A stretch of DNA of 37,764 nt, from the NCBI RefSeq assembly GCF_007115105.1, contig NZ_SULJ01000016.1, positions 1 to 37,764 on the forward strand. Reading direction: 5' to 3'. A model generated the notes under the pieces. The model did not search any database, was not told the DNA's origin, and was given only the letters and a program-made list of their open reading frames with translations. The stretch's first letter is position 1, and every line of letters begins with the position of its first letter. This stretch comes from Clostridium sp. HBUAS56010. GTDB lineage: Bacteria; Bacillota; Clostridia; Lachnospirales; Lachnospiraceae. Positions 5,565-12,550 of the stretch are shown piece by piece. Both the position numbers and the translations under genes were made by a program.

Positions 5565-6234
5565 AAAATTTGAGCTTGTAATGGATCAGAAAATAGAGTT
5601 TTTGGGTAGAACATTATTCCGGGTTAAGGCTTTGGTTTCGTTTGCAGATGTTGAGGCTGGTGAAATCGGTGGATATGTTGAAAACACGGATAACATCGGG
5701 GTAGACGGTGATGCCTGGGTAGGCGGTAATGCCTGGGTAGTCGGTAATGCCAGGGTAGTCGGTAATGCCAGGGTAGACGGTAATGCCAGGGTAGACGGTA
5801 ATGCCAGGGTAGTCGGTAATGCCAGGGTAGTCGGTAATGCCTGGGTAGTCGGTAATGCCTGGGTAGTCGGTAATGCCAGGGTAGACGGTAATGCCAGGGT
5901 AGGCGGTAATGCCTGGGTAGGCGGTAATGCCTGGGTAGGCGGTAATGCCTGGGTAGGCGGTGATGCCTGGGTAGGTAAAAATACTCATTATTTAACCGTG
6001 GGGCCAATTGGATCGAGAGACGATACCATTACATTTTTCCGAACGAAAGAATTACATATTTCCGTAAAAATTGGCTGCTTTAGAGGCACTATTGACGAAT
6101 TTGTGCTGAAAGTCAAAGAAACACATGCTGAAAATCCTCATGCAAAGGCATATCTGCTTGCTGCGGAGATTGCAAAAGTGAGGATTGATTTAACACCAGA
6201 AGAACACACAAACCCAAGTCATGATCCAGAATAA
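5557..6234 (+). CDS. Hexapeptide-repeat (left-handed beta-helix) phage protein
   Basis: This 225-residue protein has three parts. An N-terminal domain (about 1-50) contains LGRTLFRVKAL and EIGGYVE. A solenoid of fifteen six-residue repeats (51-140) follows the pattern G-N-A-[W/R]-V-[V/D/G]. A C-terminal domain (about 141-225) starts with VGPIGSRDDTITFF and includes CFRGTIDEF. The V-x-G-N-A-x period fits the left-handed beta-helix hexapeptide rule, three repeats per coil, so about five coils. Proteins with GNARV-type repeats are found in many phages; their role is unclear. The start at 5557 follows GGAGGG. The repeat DNA is exceptionally uniform. Confidence 0.85.
   Translation: MNKKFELVMDQKIEFLGRTLFRVKALVSFADVEAGEIGGYVENTDNIGVDGDAWVGGNAWVVGNARVVGNARVDGNARVDGNARVVGNARVVGNAWVVGNAWVVGNARVDGNARVGGNAWVGGNAWVGGNAWVGGDAWVGKNTHYLTVGPIGSRDDTITFFRTKELHISVKIGCFRGTIDEFVLKVKETHAENPHAKAYLLAAEIAKVRIDLTPEEHTNPSHDPE
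5707..5976 (+). repeat. 15 tandem copies of an 18-bp coding repeat
   Basis: Fifteen in-frame units follow the template GGTAATGCC-NGG-GTA-GNC. Apart from GAT in the first and last units and a final GGT, the units differ only in TGG/AGG and GTC/GAC/GGC. The near-absence of silent changes points to recent expansion or continuing homogenisation. Confidence 0.95.
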
Positions 6235-6247
6235 GGAGGATATCAAA

Positions 6248-6439
6248 ATGAGTAAAGAATTTAACACAGTTATGGTTGATATTGACCGGTACAGTCAGCT
6301 CATTGCGATAGAGGCAAGGCTTGATTCACTTAAACGGTTTGTACAAAAAAGTGAATACAACATAAACCCATCGGACATAGCTTCTATTTTGTATTTTGAT
6401 CTCCCGGAGAAACAGGGTGATGTAAATGAACCTACATAA
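6248..6439 (+). CDS. 63-residue helical protein
   Basis: AAGGAGG precedes the ATG at 6248 by a good distance; an in-frame ATG at 6221 would overlap the previous gene. The protein is predicted helical (YSQLIAIEARLDSLKRFVQK) and acidic at its end. No family is recognised. It overlaps the next gene by a few codons, as expected for translational coupling. Confidence 0.65.
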   Translation: MSKEFNTVMVDIDRYSQLIAIEARLDSLKRFVQKSEYNINPSDIASILYFDLPEKQGDVNEPT

Positions 6440-6611
6440 GTGTGATATGTGTGGTCTGTATCTTGCAACGGACAAAGAGGAATGCCTTGAATGTATAAAT
6501 CAATCAAATGTCAATAAAAAGTTGGCTTCGAAAAGCCAGATAGGAGCGGATTATGGAAGAGATGAAATTGAATGTAACGACAGGGGATATGAAGATAACG
6601 GCGAACTTTGA
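6426..6611 (+). CDS. Small zinc-ribbon-like protein
   Basis: This 61-residue protein has two cysteine pairs, C6-x2-C9 and C20-x2-C23, spaced as in a small zinc ribbon. The ribosome site (GGTGATGT) is modest. The gene overlaps the next one by about 60 bases, and its C-terminal third is acidic. The metal-binding motif makes it credible, but the overlap keeps confidence moderate. Confidence 0.55.
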   Translation: MNLHKCDMCGLYLATDKEECLECINQSNVNKKLASKSQIGADYGRDEIECNDRGYEDNGEL

Positions 6612-7479
6612 AGCCTTTGAAAAATGGATTGAGGATCGTACCCATGAATATGACGGAGTAGTCTTCACTGAGGACCAGAAAGCCGCTGCAAAAAAGTCTG
6701 TGGCAGACCTCAGAAAGACAAAAAAGTCCGTAGAAGACACCTTAAAAACTACGAAAAAGTTATGGCTGGAGCCGTTTGAGGTTTTTTCTGATAAGGTAAA
6801 AGCTTTGTCTGCCAAACTGGATGCGCCAATTGATTACATACTCAAACAGGTGGAAGAATTCGAAAACAAGCGCATTGCAGAACGTGAAGCCGATATCCAG
6901 AGGATTTACGATGAAAACATAGGTGATATGGTAGACTTCCTTCCGCTGTACAAAATCAAATCTGATAAATGGACGAATGCAAGCACCAATATTAAGGCAA
7001 TAACCAAAGAATTGACAGAACTTGTTAATACCGTAAGAACTGGGAAAATGGCAATTGAAGCCATGGTATCAGAAGCCAAAGAAGAAGCCCTTTGCAAGTT
7101 TAAAGCAACTCTTAATCTGACTGATGCGCTGGACCACATTAATAAATATGAAGCACAGAAAGCCGAAATTTTAAAGCGTGAAGAAGCCAGAATGCAGGCT
7201 GAACAGGAACACCGGATACAGGCTGAGATTGAGCGTGCGAAGCAGGAAGAACGCCGCAAAATTGCCAAAGAAGAGCGGATCAGAAAAGAAGCAGAGGAAG
7301 CGGCGAGAGTAGAAGTGAAAGAAGAAATTAAGACCATCAATGAAGTCGCTGCCGCACCACTTACCATGCCAGAATCCATCAAGGCTGTTTATACAGTCGT
7401 TGGAACTGATGCAGAGTTGCAAGAGCTTGAAATGGCTATGAATAGCCTTGGACTGTATTTTGAAAGGAAAAACTTATAA
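6553..7479 (+). CDS. DUF1351 phage protein
   Basis: This 308-residue, highly charged protein matches the DUF1351 family in composition and opening: VTTGDMKITANFEAFEKWI, then ADLRKTKKSVEDTLKTTKK. Long coiled-coil stretches cover about 50-125 and 200-265, the second rich in Glu, Arg and Lys. In many Firmicute phages this gene sits just before a single-strand annealing protein, as it does here, so a role in recombination or replication is inferred from context. Confidence 0.85.
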   Translation: MEEMKLNVTTGDMKITANFEAFEKWIEDRTHEYDGVVFTEDQKAAAKKSVADLRKTKKSVEDTLKTTKKLWLEPFEVFSDKVKALSAKLDAPIDYILKQVEEFENKRIAEREADIQRIYDENIGDMVDFLPLYKIKSDKWTNASTNIKAITKELTELVNTVRTGKMAIEAMVSEAKEEALCKFKATLNLTDALDHINKYEAQKAEILKREEARMQAEQEHRIQAEIERAKQEERRKIAKEERIRKEAEEAARVEVKEEIKTINEVAAAPLTMPESIKAVYTVVGTDAELQELEMAMNSLGLYFERKNL

Positions 7480-7490
7480 GGAGTGATTTT

Positions 7491-8165
7491 ATGAATATCC
7501 TTGAAAAACTTTTACATATCCAATCTGAACTAAAAGCACCAAAGAACCAGCGCAACGATTTTGGAAAATATAATTACCGAAATTGTGAAGATATTCAAGA
7601 GGCAGTTAAACCGCTGGCTCAGGAAGTTAAAGCGGTTTTAGTGACTGGAGATGAACTTGTACAGATGGGTGATAGATTTTACGTAAAAGCAACAGCACGA
7701 TTTATGGATTGCGAATCTTCCGACGAAATCAAAAACACTGCCTATGCTCGTGAAGAATCTGAAAAGAAAGGCATGGACGCTTCACAGATTACAGGAAGCG
7801 CAAGCAGTTATGCCCGGAAATATGCCCTAAATGGATTGTTCTGCATTGATGATGTAAAAGATGCAGACAGTCAAGACAATACAAGCAAAGGGAAAGCAGA
7901 CCAAGGGAAAAGGGCTACGGGCAATAAACAATCAGAGCCGCCTAAACCATCAAAGAAACAATTGCACGAGATATACAACGAATTGGCGCGTACCGGTATC
8001 GGAAGAACTGGGTTGCTTAAAAAGTATAATATCACTGCATTGGAGGTCATGAGCGTAGATCAGTATAACGATGCCATAAGTGCCCTTAAAAGCAAGCCCA
8101 ATAAACCTGTAAATCCTTCAACTATTCCGCCTGATGATGCTGATAATGGACTCCCGTGGAAATAA
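7491..8165 (+). CDS. erf: ERF-family single-strand annealing protein
   Basis: This 224-residue protein belongs to the ERF superfamily, which anneals complementary single strands during phage recombination. The family core covers about 1-130: LHIQSELKAPKNQRNDFGKY at the start, then the signature ITGSASSYARKYALNGLF. A Lys/Gln/Ser-rich linker (about 130-160) leads to a short C-terminal domain. The ATG follows AAGGAGTG. It lies between DUF1351 and nuclease genes, a classic phage recombination cassette. Confidence 0.93.
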   Translation: MNILEKLLHIQSELKAPKNQRNDFGKYNYRNCEDIQEAVKPLAQEVKAVLVTGDELVQMGDRFYVKATARFMDCESSDEIKNTAYAREESEKKGMDASQITGSASSYARKYALNGLFCIDDVKDADSQDNTSKGKADQGKRATGNKQSEPPKPSKKQLHEIYNELARTGIGRTGLLKKYNITALEVMSVDQYNDAISALKSKPNKPVNPSTIPPDDADNGLPWK

Positions 8166-8178
8166 TGAGGTGATCTAA

Positions 8179-8805
8179 TTGTATGAAACGGCAAGGATAA
8201 CTGGCTATAAACCGGTGCAAGAGGGTACATATCTCCAGATATTTATACCGGGAAAGAATCTTATGGAGCCGATAGAAGCAAAGCACATGCGTGATTGCAC
8301 TGTCTGGCTTGATGACGGGCGACATATCAGTGCGGAGCAACGCAAGAAGGTTTATGCCACTATAAATGATATTGCTGCCTACACAGGAGAAGTGCCGGAG
8401 ATCATGAAAGAATGGCTTAAATACCTGCATATTTACCGGACCGGATCAGAATACTTTTCCTTCTCCCGGTGCTCCATGGATACAGCAAGGGAATTTATAA
8501 ATACTATCCTTGATTATTCTTTGGAAATGGGGATACCGCTGATGGACTTTGCACTGAACAGGACCGACGATATAGACCATTATTTATACGCTTGTCTAAA
8601 GCTAAAAAAGTGTGCGATCTGCGGCAGACCGGGAGAGGTACACCATGTAGATACAATCGGTATGGGTAATGACAGGCGAACGCTTGATGATTCACAGCAC
8701 AGAAAGATTTGCTTGTGCCGTACACATCACACAGAAGCACACACAACGGGCGTAGATAGTTTCGCGAACAAGTATAAGGTGTACGGTATAAAGTACGCAG
8801 AATAG
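8179..8805 (+). CDS. Putative HNH-type nuclease
   Basis: This 208-residue protein resembles the phage 'putative HNHc nuclease' family. The C-terminal third has paired metal and catalytic signals: C145-x2-C148, HH at 155-156 (VHHVD) and CRTHHTEAHT (180-189). The N-terminal two thirds are a mixed domain of unknown fold. The TTG start at 8179 is supported by GAGGTGAT just upstream. It follows ERF and precedes a resolvase-like nuclease, so it likely works in recombination or replication, although cleavage has to be assumed from the motif. Confidence 0.8.
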   Translation: MYETARITGYKPVQEGTYLQIFIPGKNLMEPIEAKHMRDCTVWLDDGRHISAEQRKKVYATINDIAAYTGEVPEIMKEWLKYLHIYRTGSEYFSFSRCSMDTAREFINTILDYSLEMGIPLMDFALNRTDDIDHYLYACLKLKKCAICGRPGEVHHVDTIGMGNDRRTLDDSQHRKICLCRTHHTEAHTTGVDSFANKYKVYGIKYAE

Positions 8806-8857
8806 CCTTGTAGTCCCTCTAATCTCGGGATTTACATATATGTCACAGAATGCCAAA

Positions 8858-8889
8858 CCTCTGCCATGCTATTTCAGGGCTGGCAGAGG
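8858..8889 (+). promoter_or_regulatory. Perfect 9-bp stem-loop before a ribosome site
   Basis: CCTCTGCCA (8858-8866) and TGGCAGAGG (8881-8889) are perfect inverted copies around a 14-base loop. The AAAGGAGG of the next gene starts three bases later. There is no T-tract, so translational or mRNA-stability control is likelier than termination. Confidence 0.6.
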
Positions 8890-8906
8890 GGAAAGGAGGC
8901 TTGATT

Positions 8907-9269
8907 TTGGGAAAGATAAACAGTAAACAGAAGGGTGCGGCAGGCGAACGTGAACTTGCTAAACTGCTTGGATATTATGGATATAAAACAAGGAGAGGGC
9001 AGCAATATTGCGGTGCAAACGGAGACGCTGATGTGATAGGTCTCCCCGGTATACATATTGAGTGTAAAAGGGTTGAACGACTCAACATTTATGAGGCGAT
9101 GGAGCAGGCAGAAAGAGATTCCTGTGAGAAAGAAATCCCATTTCACCCGGAGCGTCCTACGGTATTTCATCGGAAAAACAATCACCCATGGCTGGTGACA
9201 ATGAGACTGGAAGATTGGATTGAACTGTACCGTGAGTGGGAAGCCGGTAAAGCATTAGAACAGGAGTGA
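8907..9269 (+). CDS. PD-(D/E)XK nuclease, Holliday-junction-resolvase-like
   Basis: This 120-residue protein has the archaeal-Hjc/phage resolvase pattern: E14 in GERELAKLL, then GDADVIGLPGIHIECKR with D42 and the E52-x-K54 pair. It should be a small metal-dependent nuclease acting on branched DNA from replication or recombination. I choose the TTG at 8907, seven bases after AAAGGAGG. An in-frame ATG at 8850 would put the upstream stem-loop inside the coding sequence and has no ribosome site. Confidence 0.83.
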   Translation: MGKINSKQKGAAGERELAKLLGYYGYKTRRGQQYCGANGDADVIGLPGIHIECKRVERLNIYEAMEQAERDSCEKEIPFHPERPTVFHRKNNHPWLVTMRLEDWIELYREWEAGKALEQE

Positions 9270-9273
9270 TGAT

Positions 9274-10122
9274 GTGGCAGAAGGAGGCAAGGACAAATTA
9301 AACGGTCCTCAATTGGAGGACGGTTATACCAGGGTAGCGAATGAGTTATTGGAAGCCGTTTTCCATGCTGATTTCAACGGTGCACAAATAAGAGTATTGC
9401 TCTGCCTGATAAGAAACACCTATGGCTACGGTCGTAAGGAATGCGAGTTTTCGAATGGCTTTGTAGCGAAGGGTACCGGGTTAAATAAAAAGAGTGTTGC
9501 CCTGGTAATAAACAGTTTACAAGAAGGGAAAGTAATCACTGTAACACAGCAACCAACTTACACCAGCCCCAAGAAAGTGAAGCTGAATAAAAGGATAAAA
9601 GAGTGGTCCCCTTTACCCCCACAGTGGAAGACTTCACCTACAGGGGAAGACGTCACCAGTGGTACAGGGGAAGACGTCACCAGTGGTACAGGGGAAGACG
9701 TCACCCCCCAAAAAAGAAAGATATTAAAGAAAGATATTAAAGAAATAGTCGAGAAGCCTCCTTACCAAGAAATTATTGATTACTTGAACGGTAAAACGGG
9801 TAAAGCGTATCGGTGGCAAGGCAAGGCTACCCAGGGACATATCAACGGTAGATTTTCAGAAGGTTACACATTGGCAGACTTTAAAAGAGTAATAGACAAT
9901 AAGACCGCAGAATGGAAGGGTGGAAAGATGGAACAGTACCTAAGACCAGAAACACTATTCGGCTCTAAGTTTGACGGATATCTTAATCAATCACAAGGGA
10001 AAGGGGAATCAAATAATGGGACGTCTGGAGGACGAACTGGAACGAATGAAAAGGGACTTGTCGCAGAAGCGATTGCAGCCGGGGTCAGCACAGACTTTGA
10101 CGGATTCAACGGTTTCGACTGA
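9274..10122 (+). CDS. Phage replication initiator protein (O/DnaD-like)
   Basis: This 282-residue protein has an N-terminal winged-helix replication domain (about 15-105: YTRVANELLEAVF, then GAQIRVLLCLIRNTYGYGRK). A linker holds three copies of TGEDVT(SG) at 123-144. The conserved phage C-terminal domain (about 160-238) includes YLNGKTGKAYRW and LADFKRVIDNK. The GTG start follows AGGAGTGAT. Initiators of this kind bind repeats in their own gene and recruit the helicase loader, which is encoded immediately downstream and overlaps by 107 bases. The C-terminal tail is Gly/Asn-rich and may be flexible. Confidence 0.88.
   Translation: MAEGGKDKLNGPQLEDGYTRVANELLEAVFHADFNGAQIRVLLCLIRNTYGYGRKECEFSNGFVAKGTGLNKKSVALVINSLQEGKVITVTQQPTYTSPKKVKLNKRIKEWSPLPPQWKTSPTGEDVTSGTGEDVTSGTGEDVTPQKRKILKKDIKEIVEKPPYQEIIDYLNGKTGKAYRWQGKATQGHINGRFSEGYTLADFKRVIDNKTAEWKGGKMEQYLRPETLFGSKFDGYLNQSQGKGESNNGTSGGRTGTNEKGLVAEAIAAGVSTDFDGFNGFD
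9621..9706. repeat. Iteron-like repeats inside the initiator gene
   Basis: The 24-base unit ACAGGGGAAGACGTCACC plus AGTGGT occurs at 9640-9663 and 9664-9687. A truncated third copy starts at 9688 and a diverged copy starts at 9621. Each full unit contains the palindrome GACGTC. The layout matches lambda-type origins with iterons in the initiator gene. Confidence 0.65.
9713..9745. other. A-rich direct repeats, possible origin unwinding element
   Basis: Two exact 13-base repeats (AAAGAAAGATATT) and a third partial copy follow the iterons directly. AT-rich direct repeats next to iterons are the usual form of a duplex-unwinding element, so 9621-9745 is the best replication-origin candidate in the window. 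Confidence 0.5.
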
Positions 10123-10867
10123 TGTATGTCCTAAGTGTAACGGATCTGGTTGGATTTATTACACAGAAAATGGATATGAGTACGGGAGAAAATGCGAATG
10201 TTGGGATAAGATGGTAGCCTCCAGGCGGTTGCAGTTTGCAGAGCTGCCGGAAGCGTTTAAAGATGTGAAGTTGCGGAGCTTCTCACTGAGCGTATATAAA
10301 ACCATTGAGAGCCGGAATTTAATAGCGGTTGCATCAAAGACAGTGACTCATTATCTGACGAACTTTAAGAATATGCAGGGGCGCGGTATGGGGCTTTATC
10401 TCCACTCAGCGACAAAAGGTTCGGGCAAGACCAGAATGGCTGTAGGAATCGCAAATGAACTGCTTAAAAGCCATCAGGTAAAGTTTGCGGGGTCTACAAC
10501 AATCATCAAGGAGATTAAGCGCACCTTTAATAATAAACCGGGTGATGATGGCGAGACGGAAAGCCAGTTACTTGATTCCCTGGCAGCGGTTGAAATTTTG
10601 ATTATAGATGATTTCGGGACCGAGACTCCTACCAATTGGGTAAACGACAAGTTTTACCAGATAATCAATGACCGGTATGTCGGACGCAAGGTTACGATCT
10701 TTACAAGCAACGAGTCCCTCAATGACTTAAATTACGATGACCGGATCACCAACCGGATCAAGGAACGAACCTATCAGATAGCATTCCCGGAGGAATCAGT
10801 CAGAGAGTACATAGCCGAAAAGAATAACCAGGACCTTATAGAAAACCTTAAAGGAGGCAGTAAATGA
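10016..10867 (+). CDS. dnaC: DnaC-like helicase loader, AAA+ ATPase
   Basis: This 283-residue protein has an N-terminal zinc-binding segment (C38-x2-C41, C60-x-C62) and a AAA+ ATPase domain with Walker A ATKGSGKT (132-139), Walker B ILIIDDFG (194-201) and sensor TSNES (230-234). It would load the host replicative helicase at the phage origin. I choose the ATG at 10016, preceded by AAGGGGAA; an upstream in-frame ATG at 9971 is poorly placed. It overlaps the end of the initiator gene, suggesting coupled translation. Confidence 0.92.
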   Translation: MGRLEDELERMKRDLSQKRLQPGSAQTLTDSTVSTDVCPKCNGSGWIYYTENGYEYGRKCECWDKMVASRRLQFAELPEAFKDVKLRSFSLSVYKTIESRNLIAVASKTVTHYLTNFKNMQGRGMGLYLHSATKGSGKTRMAVGIANELLKSHQVKFAGSTTIIKEIKRTFNNKPGDDGETESQLLDSLAAVEILIIDDFGTETPTNWVNDKFYQIINDRYVGRKVTIFTSNESLNDLNYDDRITNRIKERTYQIAFPEESVREYIAEKNNQDLIENLKGGSK

Positions 10868-11124
10868 TCGTAAGCGTAAAGGATATAGAGACTTTAAAAA
10901 CCTCAATTAAAATCGGCGAGCATGTGAACTACCGGACACCAGTTTACAGCATCGAAGAAAATCCCAGGTATGCTAAAAAAGATAATGATGCAGTTGTGGT
11001 TGAAAAGCTTAAACGTGTAGTAGTCGTGGAGTATATGGCGGTGAGAGGTAAAAGAACTGAACCTGCCAGAGGGACGATGCCTTACAAAGAGATTTATATG
11101 CAACGGATCGGAGAGCAGTATTGA
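10864..11124 (+). CDS. Hypothetical early phage protein
   Basis: This 86-residue soluble protein starts inside the previous stop (ATGA overlap), with GGAGG upstream. It is Val/Lys-rich with a beta-strand-like centre (DAVVVEKLKRVVVVEYMAV). I recognise no family. The position directly after the helicase loader is common for small replication-region proteins. Confidence 0.7.
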   Translation: MIVSVKDIETLKTSIKIGEHVNYRTPVYSIEENPRYAKKDNDAVVVEKLKRVVVVEYMAVRGKRTEPARGTMPYKEIYMQRIGEQY

Positions 11125-11136
11125 CGGAGGGATGCC

Positions 11137-11421
11137 ATGGAGAAGTATAAAGGGTTTTTATACATCAGATGCGAGAAATGTGGAAAGGAGCGTGGGTATT
11201 GCACTAAGGCATACATAACTCGCCACTACTGCGAATGCGGGCATGTAACACCTCTTACGGGGCTTGTGCCTATGTATGTAATGCACGAATGCGGACAGCG
11301 CACATGCCGTCATAAAACCAACATTACAGATAAGATGTTCGATGCGCCGTGTATAAAGTGTCATGCTCCGGTAACGGTGGAATGGGATTCCAAGAGGTGG
11401 CAGTACAAGACGGTAGAGTGA
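11137..11421 (+). CDS. Cysteine-rich zinc-ribbon protein
   Basis: This 94-residue protein has several metal-site pairs: C12-x2-C15, C22, C32-x-C34, C52, C57 and C72-x2-C75, with H50. This suggests two zinc ribbons, so a nucleic-acid- or protein-binding role is likely. GGAGG is well placed before the ATG. The exact family is not recognised. Confidence 0.7.
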   Translation: MEKYKGFLYIRCEKCGKERGYCTKAYITRHYCECGHVTPLTGLVPMYVMHECGQRTCRHKTNITDKMFDAPCIKCHAPVTVEWDSKRWQYKTVE

Positions 11422-11486
11422 CCATATTGGTAAAGCCAACAAAAAGGTAAATGCAAGTTTACCGGATTAGAAAGGTAAGGTGAAAA

Positions 11487-11786
11487 ATGAAAAGATTAAC
11501 CAACGATATTAAGCTGGGATTTCAAGATTCTAACAAACTACCAAGTTACGTGGGGCTATGGGATCAACTGAAAAAGTATGAAGACACTGGCCTGGAGCCG
11601 GAAGCAGTTGAAAGAGCGGTGATACTTGCAAAAGCCTACATCAATGAAGCTTTGAAAGAAAATGAGAGAGCAATAGCCAGAATTGAAGCTATGGGAGCAG
11701 GAGCGGATACATACGAGATTGAAGAGGCAAACACTGGTCTTAAAAACCTCCTGATTAAATTCGAGGGGCGGCAGGAAGGAGAATAA
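11487..11786 (+). CDS. Small helical phage protein (KYEDTGLEPE type)
   Basis: This 99-residue protein carries the LKKYEDTGLEPEAVERA sequence typical of a widespread small gut-Firmicute phage protein of unknown role. The rest is helical and acidic. AAGGTGA precedes the ATG, and the next gene's ribosome site lies in its 3' end. Confidence 0.7.
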   Translation: MKRLTNDIKLGFQDSNKLPSYVGLWDQLKKYEDTGLEPEAVERAVILAKAYINEALKENERAIARIEAMGAGADTYEIEEANTGLKNLLIKFEGRQEGE

Positions 11787-11787
11787 T

Positions 11788-11940
11788 ATGGATATGATGC
11801 AAGATGGAGTTGAGGTTTTCTGCTTGCCAGATAGCGCAAAATGCTGTGCAGATGAAGAAGAGAGAAGCCCTCTGGATATTGACGAATGCCCCATGGGACA
11901 TATTGAATGCCACGGGGATTGTTACTATTACGCTGAGTAG
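11788..11940 (+). CDS. 50-residue cysteine-rich protein
   Basis: The ORF follows GGAAGGAG at good spacing and is not in any long-ORF class. Six cysteines in 50 residues (CLPDSAKCC, then CPMGHIECHGDC) suggest metal binding. Family unknown. Confidence 0.6.
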   Translation: MDMMQDGVEVFCLPDSAKCCADEEERSPLDIDECPMGHIECHGDCYYYAE

Positions 11941-11953
11941 CTGCCAAGGCAGC
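11940..11953. repeat. GCTGCC hairpin, copy 1 (before the MazG-like gene)
   Basis: GCTGCCAAGGCAGC is a perfect six-base inverted repeat followed by AGGAAAGGA. An almost identical unit lies right after the next gene's stop codon. Confidence 0.75.
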
Positions 11954-11972
11954 AGGAAAGGAAGATAAGAAA

Positions 11973-12305
11973 ATGCAGATAAATGAATTAGTAAAAGAGG
12001 TAGGTCAGAATGCAAGGGATCATGGCTGGTGGGACGGAGAAGAAAGAACCTTTGGTGAATTAATAGCACTCTGTCATAGCGAGTTATCAGAGGCACTGCA
12101 GGAATACCGGGACGGTAAGGAAGAAACTGAAACATATTACGGTGAGAATAACAAGCCAGAGGGGATACCAAGTGAACTTGCCGATACGGTTATCAGAATC
12201 ATGGATATGTGCGATCATTACGGGATTGATCTGGAAGCAGCAATAGTTGAGAAGCACCAGTTCAACAAGAGCCGCCCATACAGACACGGGAATAAGGTTA
12301 TTTAA
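11973..12305 (+). CDS. MazG-like nucleotide pyrophosphohydrolase
   Basis: This 110-residue protein has the all-alpha NTP-pyrophosphatase signature: E37 and E40 in HSELSEALQEY, and E68 and D71 in SELADTVIRIMD, which would bind Mg2+. Such enzymes hydrolyse NTPs or dNTPs to NMP and PPi and may alter nucleotide or alarmone pools during infection. A GCTGCC hairpin unit with near-identical sequence flanks it on each side. Confidence 0.85.
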   Translation: MQINELVKEVGQNARDHGWWDGEERTFGELIALCHSELSEALQEYRDGKEETETYYGENNKPEGIPSELADTVIRIMDMCDHYGIDLEAAIVEKHQFNKSRPYRHGNKVI

Positions 12306-12319
12306 GCTGCCAGGGCAGC
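12306..12319. repeat. GCTGCC hairpin, copy 2 (after the MazG-like gene)
   Basis: GCTGCCAGGGCAGC begins right after the stop codon and is followed by AGGAAGGGGA. It matches copy 1 except for one loop base and minor changes in the purine tail. A 13-codon frame from ATG 12340 is too short to call. Confidence 0.75.
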
Positions 12320-12369
12320 AGGAAGGGGAATGTAAAGCATGAGAAGATCAGAATTGAATGGAGGAAACC

Positions 12370-12534
12370 ATGGAAGCTGATGAAAAGGTTGTTATAACCA
12401 GAGAACAATTGAGAGTATTGAGAGACGGCCTATGTGTGTGGAATACAATTGTCCTGGACAGTTTAACCGAGAGAGGGCGGATAAAGTTGTACGATGCACA
12501 GGACCTAGTAGAAAGGCTGTGGAACAACAAATAG
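12370..12534 (+). CDS. 54-residue small protein
   Basis: The ATG follows ATGGAGGAAACC, a good ribosome site. The protein is mostly helical (TREQLRVLRDGLCVWNTIVL, then YDAQDLVERLW). No family is recognised. Confidence 0.6.
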   Translation: MEADEKVVITREQLRVLRDGLCVWNTIVLDSLTERGRIKLYDAQDLVERLWNNK

Positions 12535-12550
12535 CAGGAAGGAGTGCAAA

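Noticed and set aside
5707-5976. Diversity-generating retroelement variable region
   Set aside because: The variable positions include A, but there is no reverse transcriptase, accessory gene or template repeat in the window. Repeat recombination is a simpler explanation.
5707-5976. CRISPR array
   Set aside because: The units are contiguous 18-bp coding repeats without spacers, inside an intact gene.
5614-6007. Two long open frames on the minus strand rich in YPGIT and LPRHYR repeats
   Set aside because: They are mirror frames of the 18-bp tandem repeat, which has no stop in any frame. They lack ribosome sites and a credible protein composition.
11451-11483. Ten-codon frame between the zinc-ribbon gene and the KYEDTGLEPE-type gene
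   Set aside because: It is very short, has only a weak ribosome site and no supporting context.
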